Assembly: GCA_021732745.1 (NCBI GenBank)
Contig: JAKFUK010000004.1
Location: forward strand, 124,001-188,000
Length of the DNA stretch: 64,000 nt
Direction of reading: 5' to 3'
Source of the DNA: Nevskia sp.
GTDB lineage: Bacteria > Pseudomonadota > Gammaproteobacteria > Nevskiales > Nevskiaceae
In this document: positions 36,103-44,711 of the stretch, one piece after another
How positions within the stretch are numbered: position 1 is the stretch's first letter
How the letters are laid out: each line of letters starts with the position of its first letter
The notes under the pieces: generated by a model
Told to the model about the DNA's origin: nothing
Database searches by the model: none
Seen by the model: only the letters and a program-made list of their open reading frames with translations
Position numbers and translations under genes: made by a program

Positions 36103-37731
36103 ATGCTCGACATGCGCCATGCACTCGCATTGATGATCTGGCTGCTCTGCCTGCCGCTGCTGCTCATCCTTTCATCGGGTGCCAGTGCAGCCGCGGCTAA
36201 GCACGCGCTGGTGATCGGCAATGCCCGCTACGCGGGCGCACCGGCATTGCGTAACGCGGTCAACGATGCCGAAGACGTGGCTGCCAAGCTGCGGGGGCTG
36301 GGATTCAGCCTGGTGGGGAACAAGGCGCACGCAAACGTCACCCGTACCGAAATGGCGAAGCTGATCCGCGATTTCGGTAACACGGCGGGGGAAGGCGATA
36401 CCGCGCTGTTCTATTTCGCCGGTCATGGCGTGGCCGGCAATAACGACAACTGGCTGCTGCCGGTGGACGACGCCGACATCAAGGTGCAGGAAGACGTGCC
36501 GGACTTCGCCGTCTCCGCGCGCAGCGTGCTGAGCCGCATGGAGCAGCGCGGCAGCGGCATCAACGTGGTGATTCTCGATGCCTGCCGCAACAACCCGCTG
36601 CCAGATCGTCGACGCAGCGTCTCTGGCACCCGCGGCCTTGCCCGCATGACCGCCCCGGCCGGCAGTTTCATCGCCTATGCCGCGAGCCCCGGACAGGCGG
36701 CGGCCGATGGCGCAGGTCGCAACGGGACGTTCACGGCGGCACTGCTGTCGCTGATCGATACCCAGGGAATCCGCATCGACGATCTGTTCGCGGAAGTCGG
36801 CAAGCGCGTGCGCAAGGCCACGAATGGCGAGCAGGTGCCGATTCGGGAAAGTAACCTTGAGGACGTGTTCTACCTGCGCCCCGGCGTGCCGGTACAGACG
36901 GCGGGATTGAGTCCGGCAGCACCGCCTACAGTCGCACCGTCATCGCCTGCAACTCCGATACCGACTCCAGCGCCTGCACCGTCGAATGAGCCGGCATCAC
37001 GCGATTGCTCGGACTGTCCAGAGATGGTGCAAATCCCAGGTGGGACCTTCCGGATGGGTGATCTGAGCGGTAAGGGAGATGCGGACGAGAAGCCGGTCCA
37101 CGAAGTGAGCATTCGCGCATTCTCGGTCGGCAAATTCGAAGTGACGTTTGCGGAGTGGGATGCTTGCGTATCGGCAGGCGGTTGCAGTAAGACGCCGAAT
37201 GATCAGGGCTGGGGCCGAGGGAGCCGTCCGGTGATCAACGTGAGCTGGAATGACGCGCAGCAATACGTGAAGTGGCTGAGCGGCAAGACCGGCAAGCGGT
37301 ATCGACTGCTGACGGAAAACGAATGGGAGTACGTGGCCCGGGCAGGCACGACAACGGATTACCCGTGGGGAAACAGCGCCAGCCACGAAGCTGCGAATTA
37401 CGGCAAGGATGAATGTTGCGACGGACTGGCTCAAGGCCCGGACCAATGGGTCAACACCAGCCCGGTCCGTAGCTTTCCACCCAACCCGTGGGGCCTGTAC
37501 GACGTGCATGGCAACGTCAATGAGTGGACTGAAGACTGCTGGCATGAGACGTATGCAGGCGCGCCGACAGACGGATCGGCGTGGACGCGAGGGGGAGACT
37601 GCACTTGGCGGGTGGTTCGCGGCGGCTCCTGGTACAGCGGCCCGCGGGCCCTGCGGTCGGCGTACCGCCTCTGGTACACCGCCTCGGTTGCGAACGGCGA
37701 CTTGGGCTTCTGTCTCGCCAGGACTGATTGA
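36103..37731 (+). CDS. Exported caspase-like protein with DGR-diversified FGE/C-type-lectin domain (target 2)
   Basis: 542 residues from ATG 36103 (ATG 36112 is possible). Signal peptide (MIWLLCLPLLLILSSGASAA), caspase-like domain with HALVIGNARY, His108 in FAGHG and Cys161 in DACRNN, then a proline-rich linker and an FGE-type domain from about residue 300 (DCSDCPEMVQIPGGTFRMGD, YRLLTENEWEYVARAGTTT, NVNEWTEDCWHETY, WRVVRGGSW). Unlike target 1 it lacks the helical repeat before the linker. Template-encoded Asn positions read Y, S, G, A, Y, L, Y, V, N, G, D here, with one AGG read as TGG. Ends in the same 3' hairpin module. The two targets flank the retroelement and probably compete for one template. 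Confidence 0.93.
   Translation: MLDMRHALALMIWLLCLPLLLILSSGASAAAAKHALVIGNARYAGAPALRNAVNDAEDVAAKLRGLGFSLVGNKAHANVTRTEMAKLIRDFGNTAGEGDTALFYFAGHGVAGNNDNWLLPVDDADIKVQEDVPDFAVSARSVLSRMEQRGSGINVVILDACRNNPLPDRRRSVSGTRGLARMTAPAGSFIAYAASPGQAAADGAGRNGTFTAALLSLIDTQGIRIDDLFAEVGKRVRKATNGEQVPIRESNLEDVFYLRPGVPVQTAGLSPAAPPTVAPSSPATPIPTPAPAPSNEPASRDCSDCPEMVQIPGGTFRMGDLSGKGDADEKPVHEVSIRAFSVGKFEVTFAEWDACVSAGGCSKTPNDQGWGRGSRPVINVSWNDAQQYVKWLSGKTGKRYRLLTENEWEYVARAGTTTDYPWGNSASHEAANYGKDECCDGLAQGPDQWVNTSPVRSFPPNPWGLYDVHGNVNEWTEDCWHETYAGAPTDGSAWTRGGDCTWRVVRGGSWYSGPRALRSAYRLWYTASVANGDLGFCLARTD
37607..37721 (+). repeat. DGR variable repeat 2 (VR2)
   Basis: 115 bases colinear with 35693-35807 of the template. By hand count there are 17 differences at template adenines and a single one elsewhere (C to T in the codon after the last AAC). 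The constant ends are the same as in VR1. VR1 and VR2 differ from each other at most variable sites, so both have been rewritten independently. Confidence 0.95.
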
Positions 37732-37868
37732 CCCTTCTACGCTCCTACCCTCTTGCCGCTTTTACCCTGCTGTTGCGCGCCTCTGGCGCGTGCTGTTGAT
37801 TTTGATGTGGGGGTTGCAGTGGATTGGGGTGCAGGGGGCGTGAGCCCCCTGCCCGCGATTTTTCGCGG
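37722..37868 (+). terminator. 3' hairpin module and terminator after VR2 (copy 2)
   Basis: Nearly the same order as after VR1: GACTGATTGACCCTTCTACG, a GCGCG hairpin, then GCAGGGGGC (37831-37839) paired with GCCCCCTGC (37844-37852) and a second small hairpin, CCGCGA/TCGCGG, with its T-run at 37858. Conservation outside coding DNA argues that it moves with, or is needed by, the variable repeat. Confidence 0.8.
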
Positions 37869-37967
37869 ATTGTGCCATCCACCTTCGGGGCGACTGCACG
37901 GCCTCGCAGATCACATCGCGTGCGGCCCGCTGGACTCGGCTAAAAAGCAAAAATGAAGGGGAAACCA

Positions 37968-38660
37968 ATGAAGGCGAGAATTTTCCAGGTCGGATCGAGC
38001 GTTGGCAGGAGACCGCAACAGCAGCACGCGCAAGGAAATCACGCGGCCGGGTTCTGCGTCATCGCGTTGCGCGGATTCACGCTCAGATTGGCATTGCTGG
38101 GTGGACTCATGGCCGGCAGTGTTCACGCAGATGTGTCCGTCCTCGACTTGGCGGCCAGCGGCAACGACGTTGACGCCGAGCACGGGGCCGGCTGCTGGCA
38201 TCTGCCCGCCGATGGTCCGGAAGGTGCGCCCGAGGGCGCGCCCGCTTCCGCATCCGGCCCCGGCGCAGAGCTGTTTTGTCCCGAGTGCCTGAACAATCCC
38301 GCTTACGACGCGCAGGTGCCGCTGAAAAGGATTGAGCAGCGCCTCATTCCCAAGCTCGCCGAGGAGGGTGACTACACCTGCGAAGGACGATGTCAGCGCT
38401 GGTTGCTGCGCCCTCCCGCGACGAAAGGCCTTGCCCTGATGCTGGTGCGGGTCGGTGTGCCAACCCTCTGCGGCTCGACCGGCTGGTGTCCGGGGCGAAT
38501 CTACGAGCGCCGGCAAGGCGTGTGGAATCTGGTGGGCAGCTACAACTCGAACGAAGTCGACACGTTGTGTCTGCTTGAGCAGACGCCCGGCCGACTCAAG
38601 ATGCTGCTGCATGTGAACAGCGAGCCGCTTGATGCGCTCGAACTGGACTGGCGGTATTGA
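37968..38660 (+). CDS. Putative exported cysteine-containing protein
   Basis: Unrecognised. ATG 37968 is preferred to ATG 37953 because AGGGG precedes it at about seven bases; 230 residues. The hydrophobic segment (LRLALLGGLMAGSVHA) begins some 45 residues in, so the signal peptide may be unusually long or translation may start later. The mature part has several cysteines, including FCPECLNNPAYDAQ, TCEGRCQRW, TLCGSTGWCPGR, suggesting disulfides in the periplasm. It follows the terminator of target gene 2 and may depend on readthrough or its own promoter. Confidence 0.6.
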   Translation: MKARIFQVGSSVGRRPQQQHAQGNHAAGFCVIALRGFTLRLALLGGLMAGSVHADVSVLDLAASGNDVDAEHGAGCWHLPADGPEGAPEGAPASASGPGAELFCPECLNNPAYDAQVPLKRIEQRLIPKLAEEGDYTCEGRCQRWLLRPPATKGLALMLVRVGVPTLCGSTGWCPGRIYERRQGVWNLVGSYNSNEVDTLCLLEQTPGRLKMLLHVNSEPLDALELDWRY

Positions 38661-38805
38661 GCGGGCTACGCCTATCCCCCTGCGCCTTGCGGCTCGGCGC
38701 CAGCCCGTGGACCCGACCCGTATGGACGTGCGCTGCGCATGGCGAAGTCGCCGATAGGCAAGCCGCCTGGAGGAGGTTGGATCTTGCCTCCCGGACGCAT
38801 GCCGC

Positions 38806-39273
38806 TCACCCGAGCAGCCGCGCGTCAGTGGCCAGCAGTCCCAATGGTCGAACCCTAATCAGCCGCGCATCCACATGCGCCGGGTTGAGCAGCACGTTGG
38901 TCTCCAGCGGAACGACGGCGCTGGGTACGCGCAGAAGCGCGGGTTCCCCGGTGCCTGCAAGCCATTCCAGGCCCAGCGCCTGGCACGCGGCATAGGCGGA
39001 GCGCGCGCGCCAGTCGGACGGAAGTCGCGCGGCGTCCAGATCGCGCCGCGAAACGGCGTCGGGAATCTCGACCTGAAAGCCGGCGTAGATCGGCTTCATG
39101 CCGGAGTCCTGCACCTTCATCTCCAGCGTGCAAAGCGACAGCGAGGGCGCGAGATACACGATGCGGTATCCGCGGGGATGCCAGCGTGCGGGGCCATACA
39201 GCCCGCCGATGCCGCTCATCGCCTCGTCCGGTCGATCCGCGAACCGGGGATCGGCCAGGCGAAACAGGATCAT
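38806..39273 (-). CDS. RES-domain toxin of a type II toxin-antitoxin pair
   Basis: 155 residues from ATG 39273, which overlaps the antitoxin stop (ATGA). RES pattern: MILFRLADPRFADRP at the start, GLYGPARWHPRGYRIVYLA with the conserved arginines and Y, SLSLCTLEMKVQ with glutamate, and a C-terminal ETNVLLNP..(D)ARLIRV. RES toxins are NAD+ phosphorylases or ADP-ribosyltransferase-fold enzymes that deplete NAD. Size is normal for the family. Confidence 0.88.
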   Translation of the reverse strand: MILFRLADPRFADRPDEAMSGIGGLYGPARWHPRGYRIVYLAPSLSLCTLEMKVQDSGMKPIYAGFQVEIPDAVSRRDLDAARLPSDWRARSAYAACQALGLEWLAGTGEPALLRVPSAVVPLETNVLLNPAHVDARLIRVRPLGLLATDARLLG

Positions 39274-39815
39274 CCGCCGAACATGCCGTGATAGACGGCG
39301 TTGAGCACGTCGATCGCCGCCTGGTTGCCCATCGGGCGACCCGCCAGTTCCAGCGGCGCGGCACCGCCGAGCGCTTGATTCGGCGTTGCAAGCCACTGAT
39401 CGGCCGCCTCCGGCGAACCCATCACCTCGATGGCTTTCTCGATCAGGTGCGCCAGCGCCACAGTGCGCGCGGCGGCATCCGGGGCCAAAGTGGGATGTTC
39501 GGTCTTGCGTTGCCGCTGCAGGGATCTGACGTTGACGCCAATGCTGTCCAACAGGGGCTTCTGGGCCATCTGAAAGGAAACCAGCAATGCGTCAAGCGCC
39601 TCAAGCGGCAGGCCCCGGGAAATCTCCTGGTCCCACAGCAAGGGGTCGAAATCAGCCAGTCCGACGGACTTCCCCCCGAACACCTCGGCACCCCCCAGAA
39701 GATCCACGGCGCGCAGGCTTCCGGATTCGGCTCCGAGCTTGTGCAGATGGTCCAGGGCGAGAATTCCACCGGACCGAAACGGTGCCGCTTTTGCCTGAGC
39801 TTGGAAAGTTGCCAT
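39270..39815 (-). CDS. Xre/MbcA/ParS (DUF2384) antitoxin of the RES pair
   Basis: 181 residues from ATG 39815, preceded by AGGA at good spacing; the upstream ATG 39833 lies inside the operator, and the long N-terminal extension of the frame is noise. The C-terminal half shows the toxin-binding DUF2384 pattern: AHLIEKAIEVMGSPEAADQWLATPNQALGGAAPLEL. The middle part (ALLVSFQMAQKPLLDSIGV) is the Xre-like helix-turn-helix. It should neutralise the RES toxin and repress its own promoter. Confidence 0.88.
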   Translation of the reverse strand: MATFQAQAKAAPFRSGGILALDHLHKLGAESGSLRAVDLLGGAEVFGGKSVGLADFDPLLWDQEISRGLPLEALDALLVSFQMAQKPLLDSIGVNVRSLQRQRKTEHPTLAPDAAARTVALAHLIEKAIEVMGSPEAADQWLATPNQALGGAAPLELAGRPMGNQAAIDVLNAVYHGMFGG

Positions 39816-39827
39816 TGGAGGTTCCTG

Positions 39828-39861
39828 CGCCATATGACGCGCACTATAGCGACATATGGCG
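39828..39861. promoter_or_regulatory. Operator/promoter of the RES-Xre operon
   Basis: A perfect inverted repeat, CGCCATATG (39828-39836) and CATATGGCG (39853-39861), separated by 16 bases. On the minus strand a TATAGT element lies between the arms, in the place of a -10 box, just before the antitoxin start. This is the usual layout for an autoregulated toxin-antitoxin promoter. Confidence 0.6.
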
Positions 39862-39943
39862 TGGCAAACCATCGTCTCGAACAGGGCGACGGCGCGCGCA
39901 GTGCGTCGCGCCGCCCTTCTGCCCGGGATGGGCAGGAAGGAAC

Positions 39944-39953
39944 CATCCCGATA
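39944..39953 (+). promoter_or_regulatory. Regulatory word CATCCCGATA before the 40066 caspase gene
   Basis: Exact copy, 112 bases before ATG 40066, preceded by GGAAC. The longer distance suggests a leader or a start-site difference. Confidence 0.55.
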
Positions 39954-40065
39954 TAGCGTTGGGTGGGCCCTGGGCCGGGCCACTCGATGTGCCGTGCCGA
40001 TGAACACGGTCGTGTTATGACCGTCAGGCTCCGAATTCAGCAAACCAATCGCCGAGTGCCGCGCC

Positions 40066-41271
40066 ATGTCACGAAATTGCCTGCAACTGATTCCGCCGCT
40101 GCTCGCCGCCATCGCCCTGTGGCTGTTGCCCGGCGTCACGGCCGCGGCGGGCCGGGTAGCGCTGGTGATTGGCAATGATCGTTACGACGCAGCGCCCCGG
40201 CTGAACAATGCCGCCAACGATGCACGCGGCATTGCGGAGGCTCTACGGGGCGATCTGGGCTTCACGCTGGTGGGTGGCGCCGCACAGATTGATCGTAACC
40301 GGGGCCAGGCGCTGGATCTGCTGGAGCGGTTCCGGCGCGAGTCCGCTGGCGCTGACATCGCGCTGTTCTACTTTGCCGGTCATGGCGTTGCCGAGTCCGG
40401 CGAGAACTGGCTGGTGCCGAGTGACGATCGCACCATCGCGTTCCGGGAGGACGTGCCGCTGCACGCGTTGTCGCAGCAGGCGGTGCTCGACCGCATGCAG
40501 GCCCGGGTCAACGTGATGGTGCTGGATGCCTGCCGCAACAACCCGCTGCCTTCGCGGGCCGGTGGACGCTCCGCCAGCCGCGGACTGCAACCGAAGGGCG
40601 GCCCGCGCGGCACGCTGGTGGCCTATGCCGCAGGCGCGGGCGAAGTGGCGCTCGATGGCAACGTGGCCAGCAACGGTCTCTACACCCGCGAACTGCTGAA
40701 GCGGATCCGCATGCCGGGCCAGCGGCTGGATGATCTGTTCCGCGCGGTCGGCGATGCCGTGTACGCAGCCTCCGGCCAGCGCCAGAACCCGGCGATCCAG
40801 GACCAGCTTCGCGACGGCGCGGTCTATCTGCTGCCGGGTGGCAGCGGCGCCGCGCCCGGCCCGGCGCTGGTGCAGCAGCCGGTGCCAGATGCGGAACGGC
40901 TGGCGTACGAAGCGGCTCAGGCGGTCAACAGCCTCGCCGGCTGGCAGAGTTTCCTGAACAGCTACCCGGATGGCGTGTACGCCTCGGCAGCCCGAGTGCA
41001 GATGTCGGCGATCACGCCCGTGGCATCGCCCGCGTTCGAAGCCGCCCCCGCACGCAAGCCGAAGTGCGAAGGCTTGACGCAGGCCCAGTGCACGTTCGTC
41101 GGCATCGTCGATAGCTGCGAGCTAGGGGGGACCGGGCATAAGATCGAGAACGGCCGGGTCACGATCAACGGCAGCGTGATCGGCCATGTGAATGCGGCTG
41201 GCAAGGTGGTCGACAACGGCGGCCGGGTGATCACGGAACTGACCAAGTCCTACGAGAACAACTGCAGATGA
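40066..41271 (+). CDS. Exported caspase-like protein without FGE domain
   Basis: 401 residues. Signal peptide (LLAAIALWLLPGVTAAAG), caspase-like domain RVALVIGNDRYD, His106 in FAGHG, Cys156 in DACRNN. Then the helical repeat AYEAAQAVNSLAGWQSFLNS that other paralogues use before their FGE domain, but here it is followed by a small, distinct cysteine-containing end (CEGLTQAQCTFVG, glycine/asparagine-rich, ending YENNC). It overlaps the next lipoprotein gene by four bases (ATGA), so the two are probably partners. The caspase domain is closest, by eye, to that of the 42907 gene (DARGIA, GFTLVGG, AFREDVPL, QQAVL). Confidence 0.88.
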   Translation: MSRNCLQLIPPLLAAIALWLLPGVTAAAGRVALVIGNDRYDAAPRLNNAANDARGIAEALRGDLGFTLVGGAAQIDRNRGQALDLLERFRRESAGADIALFYFAGHGVAESGENWLVPSDDRTIAFREDVPLHALSQQAVLDRMQARVNVMVLDACRNNPLPSRAGGRSASRGLQPKGGPRGTLVAYAAGAGEVALDGNVASNGLYTRELLKRIRMPGQRLDDLFRAVGDAVYAASGQRQNPAIQDQLRDGAVYLLPGGSGAAPGPALVQQPVPDAERLAYEAAQAVNSLAGWQSFLNSYPDGVYASAARVQMSAITPVASPAFEAAPARKPKCEGLTQAQCTFVGIVDSCELGGTGHKIENGRVTINGSVIGHVNAAGKVVDNGGRVITELTKSYENNCR

Positions 41272-41618
41272 ATCGACTCCTGCTGCTGTTTCCAGCCTTT
41301 CTGGTCGGCTGCACCGTGCAGACCACGGGGGGCCATTTCTACAGCCGGGGCAGTTCCCCGGCGCTGGCGGGCTACCACGCCACGGTGGCGAAAGCGCTGG
41401 TGCCGACGATCGACGACAACACCTGCCTCGATGCGGAAGGCGAGCGCGTGCGCCGCCTGAAGCTCAAGGGCCAGATCGTCGAGGAAAACTCGGTGAAGGT
41501 CGCGGAGACGCAGCAGCACGAGCTGGTAGTTGAAAACCGGTGCCCGGGACAGACCGCCGGATCGCAGCCGACGCCGCCGCCGAGCAGGGCGCGGTCACGA
41601 CGCAGTGCCGCGCCCTGA
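41268..41618 (+). CDS. Small lipoprotein coupled to the caspase-like gene
   Basis: 116 residues, unrecognised. MNRLLLLFPAFLVGC gives a short lipoprotein signal with cysteine 15. The rest is polar, with one further cysteine pair (TCLDAEG, NRCPG) and a proline/arginine-rich tail. Start overlaps the caspase stop by four bases. Confidence 0.65.
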   Translation: MNRLLLLFPAFLVGCTVQTTGGHFYSRGSSPALAGYHATVAKALVPTIDDNTCLDAEGERVRRLKLKGQIVEENSVKVAETQQHELVVENRCPGQTAGSQPTPPPSRARSRRSAAP

Positions 41619-41673
41619 GCCCTTTTCATCCACGCCTTGATCCAACAGGCCGCGATTCACAGGAGATATCGAT

Positions 41674-42660
41674 ATGAGCACTGAGGTTCACAGCGGGACC
41701 GCTGGTTGCCGCTGGATGTTGCTGCGGCTGTCTCTGCTTGGATCGACCGTTCTTCTGCTGGCGGCCTGTGCTGGCGCGCCCAAAATTCTGCCCGTCGAGA
41801 GTACCTATCCCGTCGGAAAGAAGTTCGCCACGACCAGCACCCTGCGATGGGGGCTACCGGTCTACTCGTCCGTTTCGACGCTCAAGAGCAGCACCCACCC
41901 AGGAGTTGACGAGGAGATCCGCTACTCGCCAGGCCAGACGGTCCTGTCGAGATCGTTCACGGGAACAACGGAAGGTGACAATGCCGCGCGTGACGTATGG
42001 ATTACCCCCGATGGCCGGGGGCGTTCAGATGAAAAATCGCTGCTGGACCAGATCGATGCCAAGGGCCGGGAAGCGTGTGGCTCTGACTACCGGCATCTCG
42101 ACACCAAGTACTACTACGGCTCTGAAGCCACTCTGCAATTCCTGCAGATCAAGACGCCCGCGCTGCATGTGGATTACCGCTGCCGCGCCGCCCGTTATGA
42201 CATAGCCACGAAAGACGGTGAACTCCTGGAGCGATGGGCTTCGAACGCGGATACGCCGTTCTTCGATCTTTCCGTCTATGACTTCCCAACCTCACCATCG
42301 GTGATGGTGGACGCGCTCAGGGCGTACGCCACGGTCAACGGATGGGCGCTGGAGAGCGATCAGGCTTTAGCCACGGGCGGCGCGCCACAGTTGTTCAGCA
42401 TGAAGAGCAGGACGCGCCGTCCAACCAACATCGCTTTTTTCGAACAAGCCTATGTCGCGATTGCAGATACGGGCTCATCCACTCGAATGACCTTGCTGTT
42501 CATGCATTACCGGACAGCCGGCCACGCTCGGGGTGTGGAACTGGCTAACACGGCACGCCCAGGCTTCGAATGGGGCATGCGGCCCAGCTTGCGTGATTTC
42601 ACGTTTTACCGGTCGGGCCTTTTTGTTGAAGGTGTTGTGGCGCGTGCGAAAAAGGAATAG
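41674..42660 (+). CDS. Lipoprotein of unknown function
   Basis: 328 residues from ATG 41674, preceded by AGGAG. Signal with lipobox LLLAAC (cysteine 32). The mature part is beta-rich, with no family recognised: PVGKKFATTSTLRWGLPVY, YRHLDTKYYYGSEATL, NIAFFEQAYVAI. Follows the small lipoprotein by 55 bases on the same strand, so likely the third gene of the caspase operon. Confidence 0.75.
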   Translation: MSTEVHSGTAGCRWMLLRLSLLGSTVLLLAACAGAPKILPVESTYPVGKKFATTSTLRWGLPVYSSVSTLKSSTHPGVDEEIRYSPGQTVLSRSFTGTTEGDNAARDVWITPDGRGRSDEKSLLDQIDAKGREACGSDYRHLDTKYYYGSEATLQFLQIKTPALHVDYRCRAARYDIATKDGELLERWASNADTPFFDLSVYDFPTSPSVMVDALRAYATVNGWALESDQALATGGAPQLFSMKSRTRRPTNIAFFEQAYVAIADTGSSTRMTLLFMHYRTAGHARGVELANTARPGFEWGMRPSLRDFTFYRSGLFVEGVVARAKKE

Positions 42661-42769
42661 CGAGCGCTTCACCTTTCTAGGCGGCTTCGCGTCTCAGAGC
42701 ACCTGCCAGTGAGCGATACAGGTACAGGCTGATCTCAGAATACGGCGGGTGATCTTTTGGTCATGGAGC

Positions 42770-42906
42770 TGCAAAAAAATCTCTAGAAGAGGGCTGTCGC
42801 CCCCCTCACATCAACTGAACAGCAACCGCAACCGCCACATCAACAGCACGCGCGAGGCGCGCAACAGCAAGACGAAAAGCGACAGGAGGGTAGGAGCGTA
42901 GAAGGG
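42770..42906 (-). terminator. 3' hairpin module after the 42907 gene (copy 4, more diverged)
   Basis: Read on the minus strand it starts GACCGATTGACCCTTCTACG directly at the gene end, has the GCGCG small hairpin, and ends in a weaker GAGGGGGGCGACAGCCCTC stem followed by a run of T. It is the same element found after VR1, VR2 and the 60544 gene. Confidence 0.7.
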
Positions 42907-44619
42907 TCAATCGGTCTTGGCGAGACGGAAGCCAAGGGTGTTGAACGCAGACGCAGCAGATTTCTCGTATCGGTTCGCCGACTGCAGGGCCCTAGGTGCA
43001 TTGTACCAAGAGCCCCCTCGAGTCACGCGCAGCTTGCAGTCGCCTCCGCTCGTCCACGCCGAGCCGTCTTTCGGGGCGCCTTGATAGCTATCGTGCCAGC
43101 AGTCTTGCGTCCACTCCCAGACGTTCCCGTGGACATCATGCAAGCCCCAGGGATTCGCTGGAAAACTGCCAGCCGGGCTGGTGTTAAACCATTGGTCCCA
43201 GTCTTTTGCTACTCCCTCGCAACATCTATATCGGCCGTAGTTCGCGTAATCGTGGCTGTCCGAGTCGCCCCACGAGTACTCGGTCGTTGTGCCTGCTCGG
43301 GCCACGTACTCCCATTCGCTTTCAGTCAGCAAACGATATCGCTTGCCGGTCTTGCCGCTCAGCCACTTCACGTATTGCTGTGCGTCTTCCCAGCTCACGT
43401 TGATCACCGGGCGGTGCTCTCGGCCCCAGCCCTCATCACGCGGCTTCGTGCTGCATCCGCCGACCGATACACAGGAATCCCATTCCGCGAATGTCACCTC
43501 AAACTTGCCGACCGAGAACGGGCGGATGTTTACTTCGTGCACCGGCTTTTCATAGGAACTTCCCTCGCCGCTCAGGTCGCCCATCCGGAATGTCCCTCCC
43601 CGAATTCGCACCATCACTGGGCAGTCCGCACAGTCCTTCGTTTCATCGACGGACGATGCAGGTGCTGGAACTGCCGTTGGTGTTGGTGCCGGTGCCGGCG
43701 AAGGGGATAGCCGACTCAATGCCGCTAACTGAACCTCCGCTACCCCCGCGTAGGCACCGTTCGGGTATCGCTTCAGGTAAGCCTGCCAGCCTTGCGGGCT
43801 GCCCGATGCCAACGCGGCTTCGTAGGACAGACGATCGGCATCCAGTTGCGTCACGGGATTCGGGCTTGGCATCAGGTACACCAGCCCATCGCGAAGCTGA
43901 TCCTTAATCTGCGGGTTCTGGCGTCTCTTGCTGGCGGCATACACCGAATCCCCCACGCGACGAAACAGATCATCCAGTCGCAGGCCCGGCGTGCGGATGT
44001 GTTTCAGCAGTTCCTGTGTATAGCTGCTGCCATCAGCCGCGACTTCGCCTTCTCCGGCGGAGTACGCCACCAGCGTGCCGCGCGGACCTCCCGTCGGCTG
44101 CAGGCCGCGGCTGGCCTCGCGTCCACCGTTGCGGTAAGGCAGCGGGTTGTTGCGGCAGGCATCGAGCACCACCACGTTGACCTTGCCGTTCATCCGCTCC
44201 AGCACCGCCTGTTGCGACAGCGCGTACAGCGGCACGTCTTCGCGGAACGCGATGTGTCGGTCATCACTTGGCATCAACCAGTTGTGGCCTGCTTCGGCGA
44301 TGCCGTGACCAGCAAAGTAGAACAGCGCGATTTCAGCCCCCTCTGACTGTCTTCGGAACTGCTCCAGTAAGTCCAGCGCCTGTCCGCGGTTCAGGTCGAT
44401 ATGCGCGCTGCCACCAATCAGGGTGAAGCCCAGATTACCGCGGAGTGCATCGGCGATGCCACGCGCATCGTTTGCGGCATTCCTCAGCATTGGCGAATTC
44501 ACGTACTGATCGTTGCCGATCACCAACGCAACCCGCGTCGCCGCTTCGGCCAGGCCCGAAAGCAGCAGCACGACGCTGGGGATCAGTACCTGAAAGAGTC
44601 GCTTGATCTGGCTGCGCAT
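42907..44619 (-). CDS. Exported caspase-like protein with FGE domain (distal target-like gene)
   Basis: 570 residues. Signal peptide MRSQIKRLFQVLIPSVVLLL.. identical but for two residues to that of the 45233 paralogue. Caspase-like domain with His105 in FAGHG and Cys154 in DACRNN; helical repeat YEAALASGSPQGWQAYLKRY; linker; FGE-type domain (DCADCPVMVRIRGGTFRMGD, YRLLTESEWEYVARAGTTT, NVWEWTQDCWHDSY, RVTRGGSW). The C-terminal 115 bases are colinear with the DGR variable repeats but differ also at non-adenine sites, so it is either a drifted former target or served by another template. It keeps the 3' module. No CATCCCGATA word was found upstream; the preceding DNA has an IS remnant. Confidence 0.9.
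   Translation of the reverse strand: MRSQIKRLFQVLIPSVVLLLSGLAEAATRVALVIGNDQYVNSPMLRNAANDARGIADALRGNLGFTLIGGSAHIDLNRGQALDLLEQFRRQSEGAEIALFYFAGHGIAEAGHNWLMPSDDRHIAFREDVPLYALSQQAVLERMNGKVNVVVLDACRNNPLPYRNGGREASRGLQPTGGPRGTLVAYSAGEGEVAADGSSYTQELLKHIRTPGLRLDDLFRRVGDSVYAASKRRQNPQIKDQLRDGLVYLMPSPNPVTQLDADRLSYEAALASGSPQGWQAYLKRYPNGAYAGVAEVQLAALSRLSPSPAPAPTPTAVPAPASSVDETKDCADCPVMVRIRGGTFRMGDLSGEGSSYEKPVHEVNIRPFSVGKFEVTFAEWDSCVSVGGCSTKPRDEGWGREHRPVINVSWEDAQQYVKWLSGKTGKRYRLLTESEWEYVARAGTTTEYSWGDSDSHDYANYGRYRCCEGVAKDWDQWFNTSPAGSFPANPWGLHDVHGNVWEWTQDCWHDSYQGAPKDGSAWTSGGDCKLRVTRGGSWYNAPRALQSANRYEKSAASAFNTLGFRLAKTD
42917..43031 (-). repeat. Diverged variable-repeat-like segment (42907 gene)
   Basis: Same 115-base length as VR2, no gaps relative to the template, same ends (RGGSW ... 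GF.LA.TD). Many differences fall at template adenines (AAC to TAC) but others do not (for example CCG to CCT), so simple mutagenic homing from the present template does not explain it. Confidence 0.6.
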
Positions 44620-44706
44620 GGGGCTGGCTTCGGCGAGTGGGATTGCGGATCAGGGCGGCACCATTTTGACGATGCCGGGCGACAAGCTCCATCGCCAGTC
44701 CTTGGC
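44513..44706. repeat. Duplicated promoter-leader segment, copy A
   Basis: About 195 bases covering the signal-peptide codons and upstream DNA of the 42907 gene, nearly identical to 46855-47048. The match stops at CAGTCCTT, where IS3 remnant sequence begins here and unrelated DNA begins in the other copy. Confidence 0.75.
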
Positions 44707-44711
44707 TGGCG

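Noticed and set aside
36103..37731. FGE domains as real formylglycine-generating (sulfatase-activating) enzymes
   Set aside because: The cysteine pair of the FGE active site after RGGSW is not visible and no sulfatase gene is present; the fold is more likely used for binding.
44620..44660. GGGATT/GGGATA words upstream of the 42907 and 45233 genes as further control elements
   Set aside because: Only a few bases match the CATCCCGATA complement, and they are part of the duplicated segment; no independent support.
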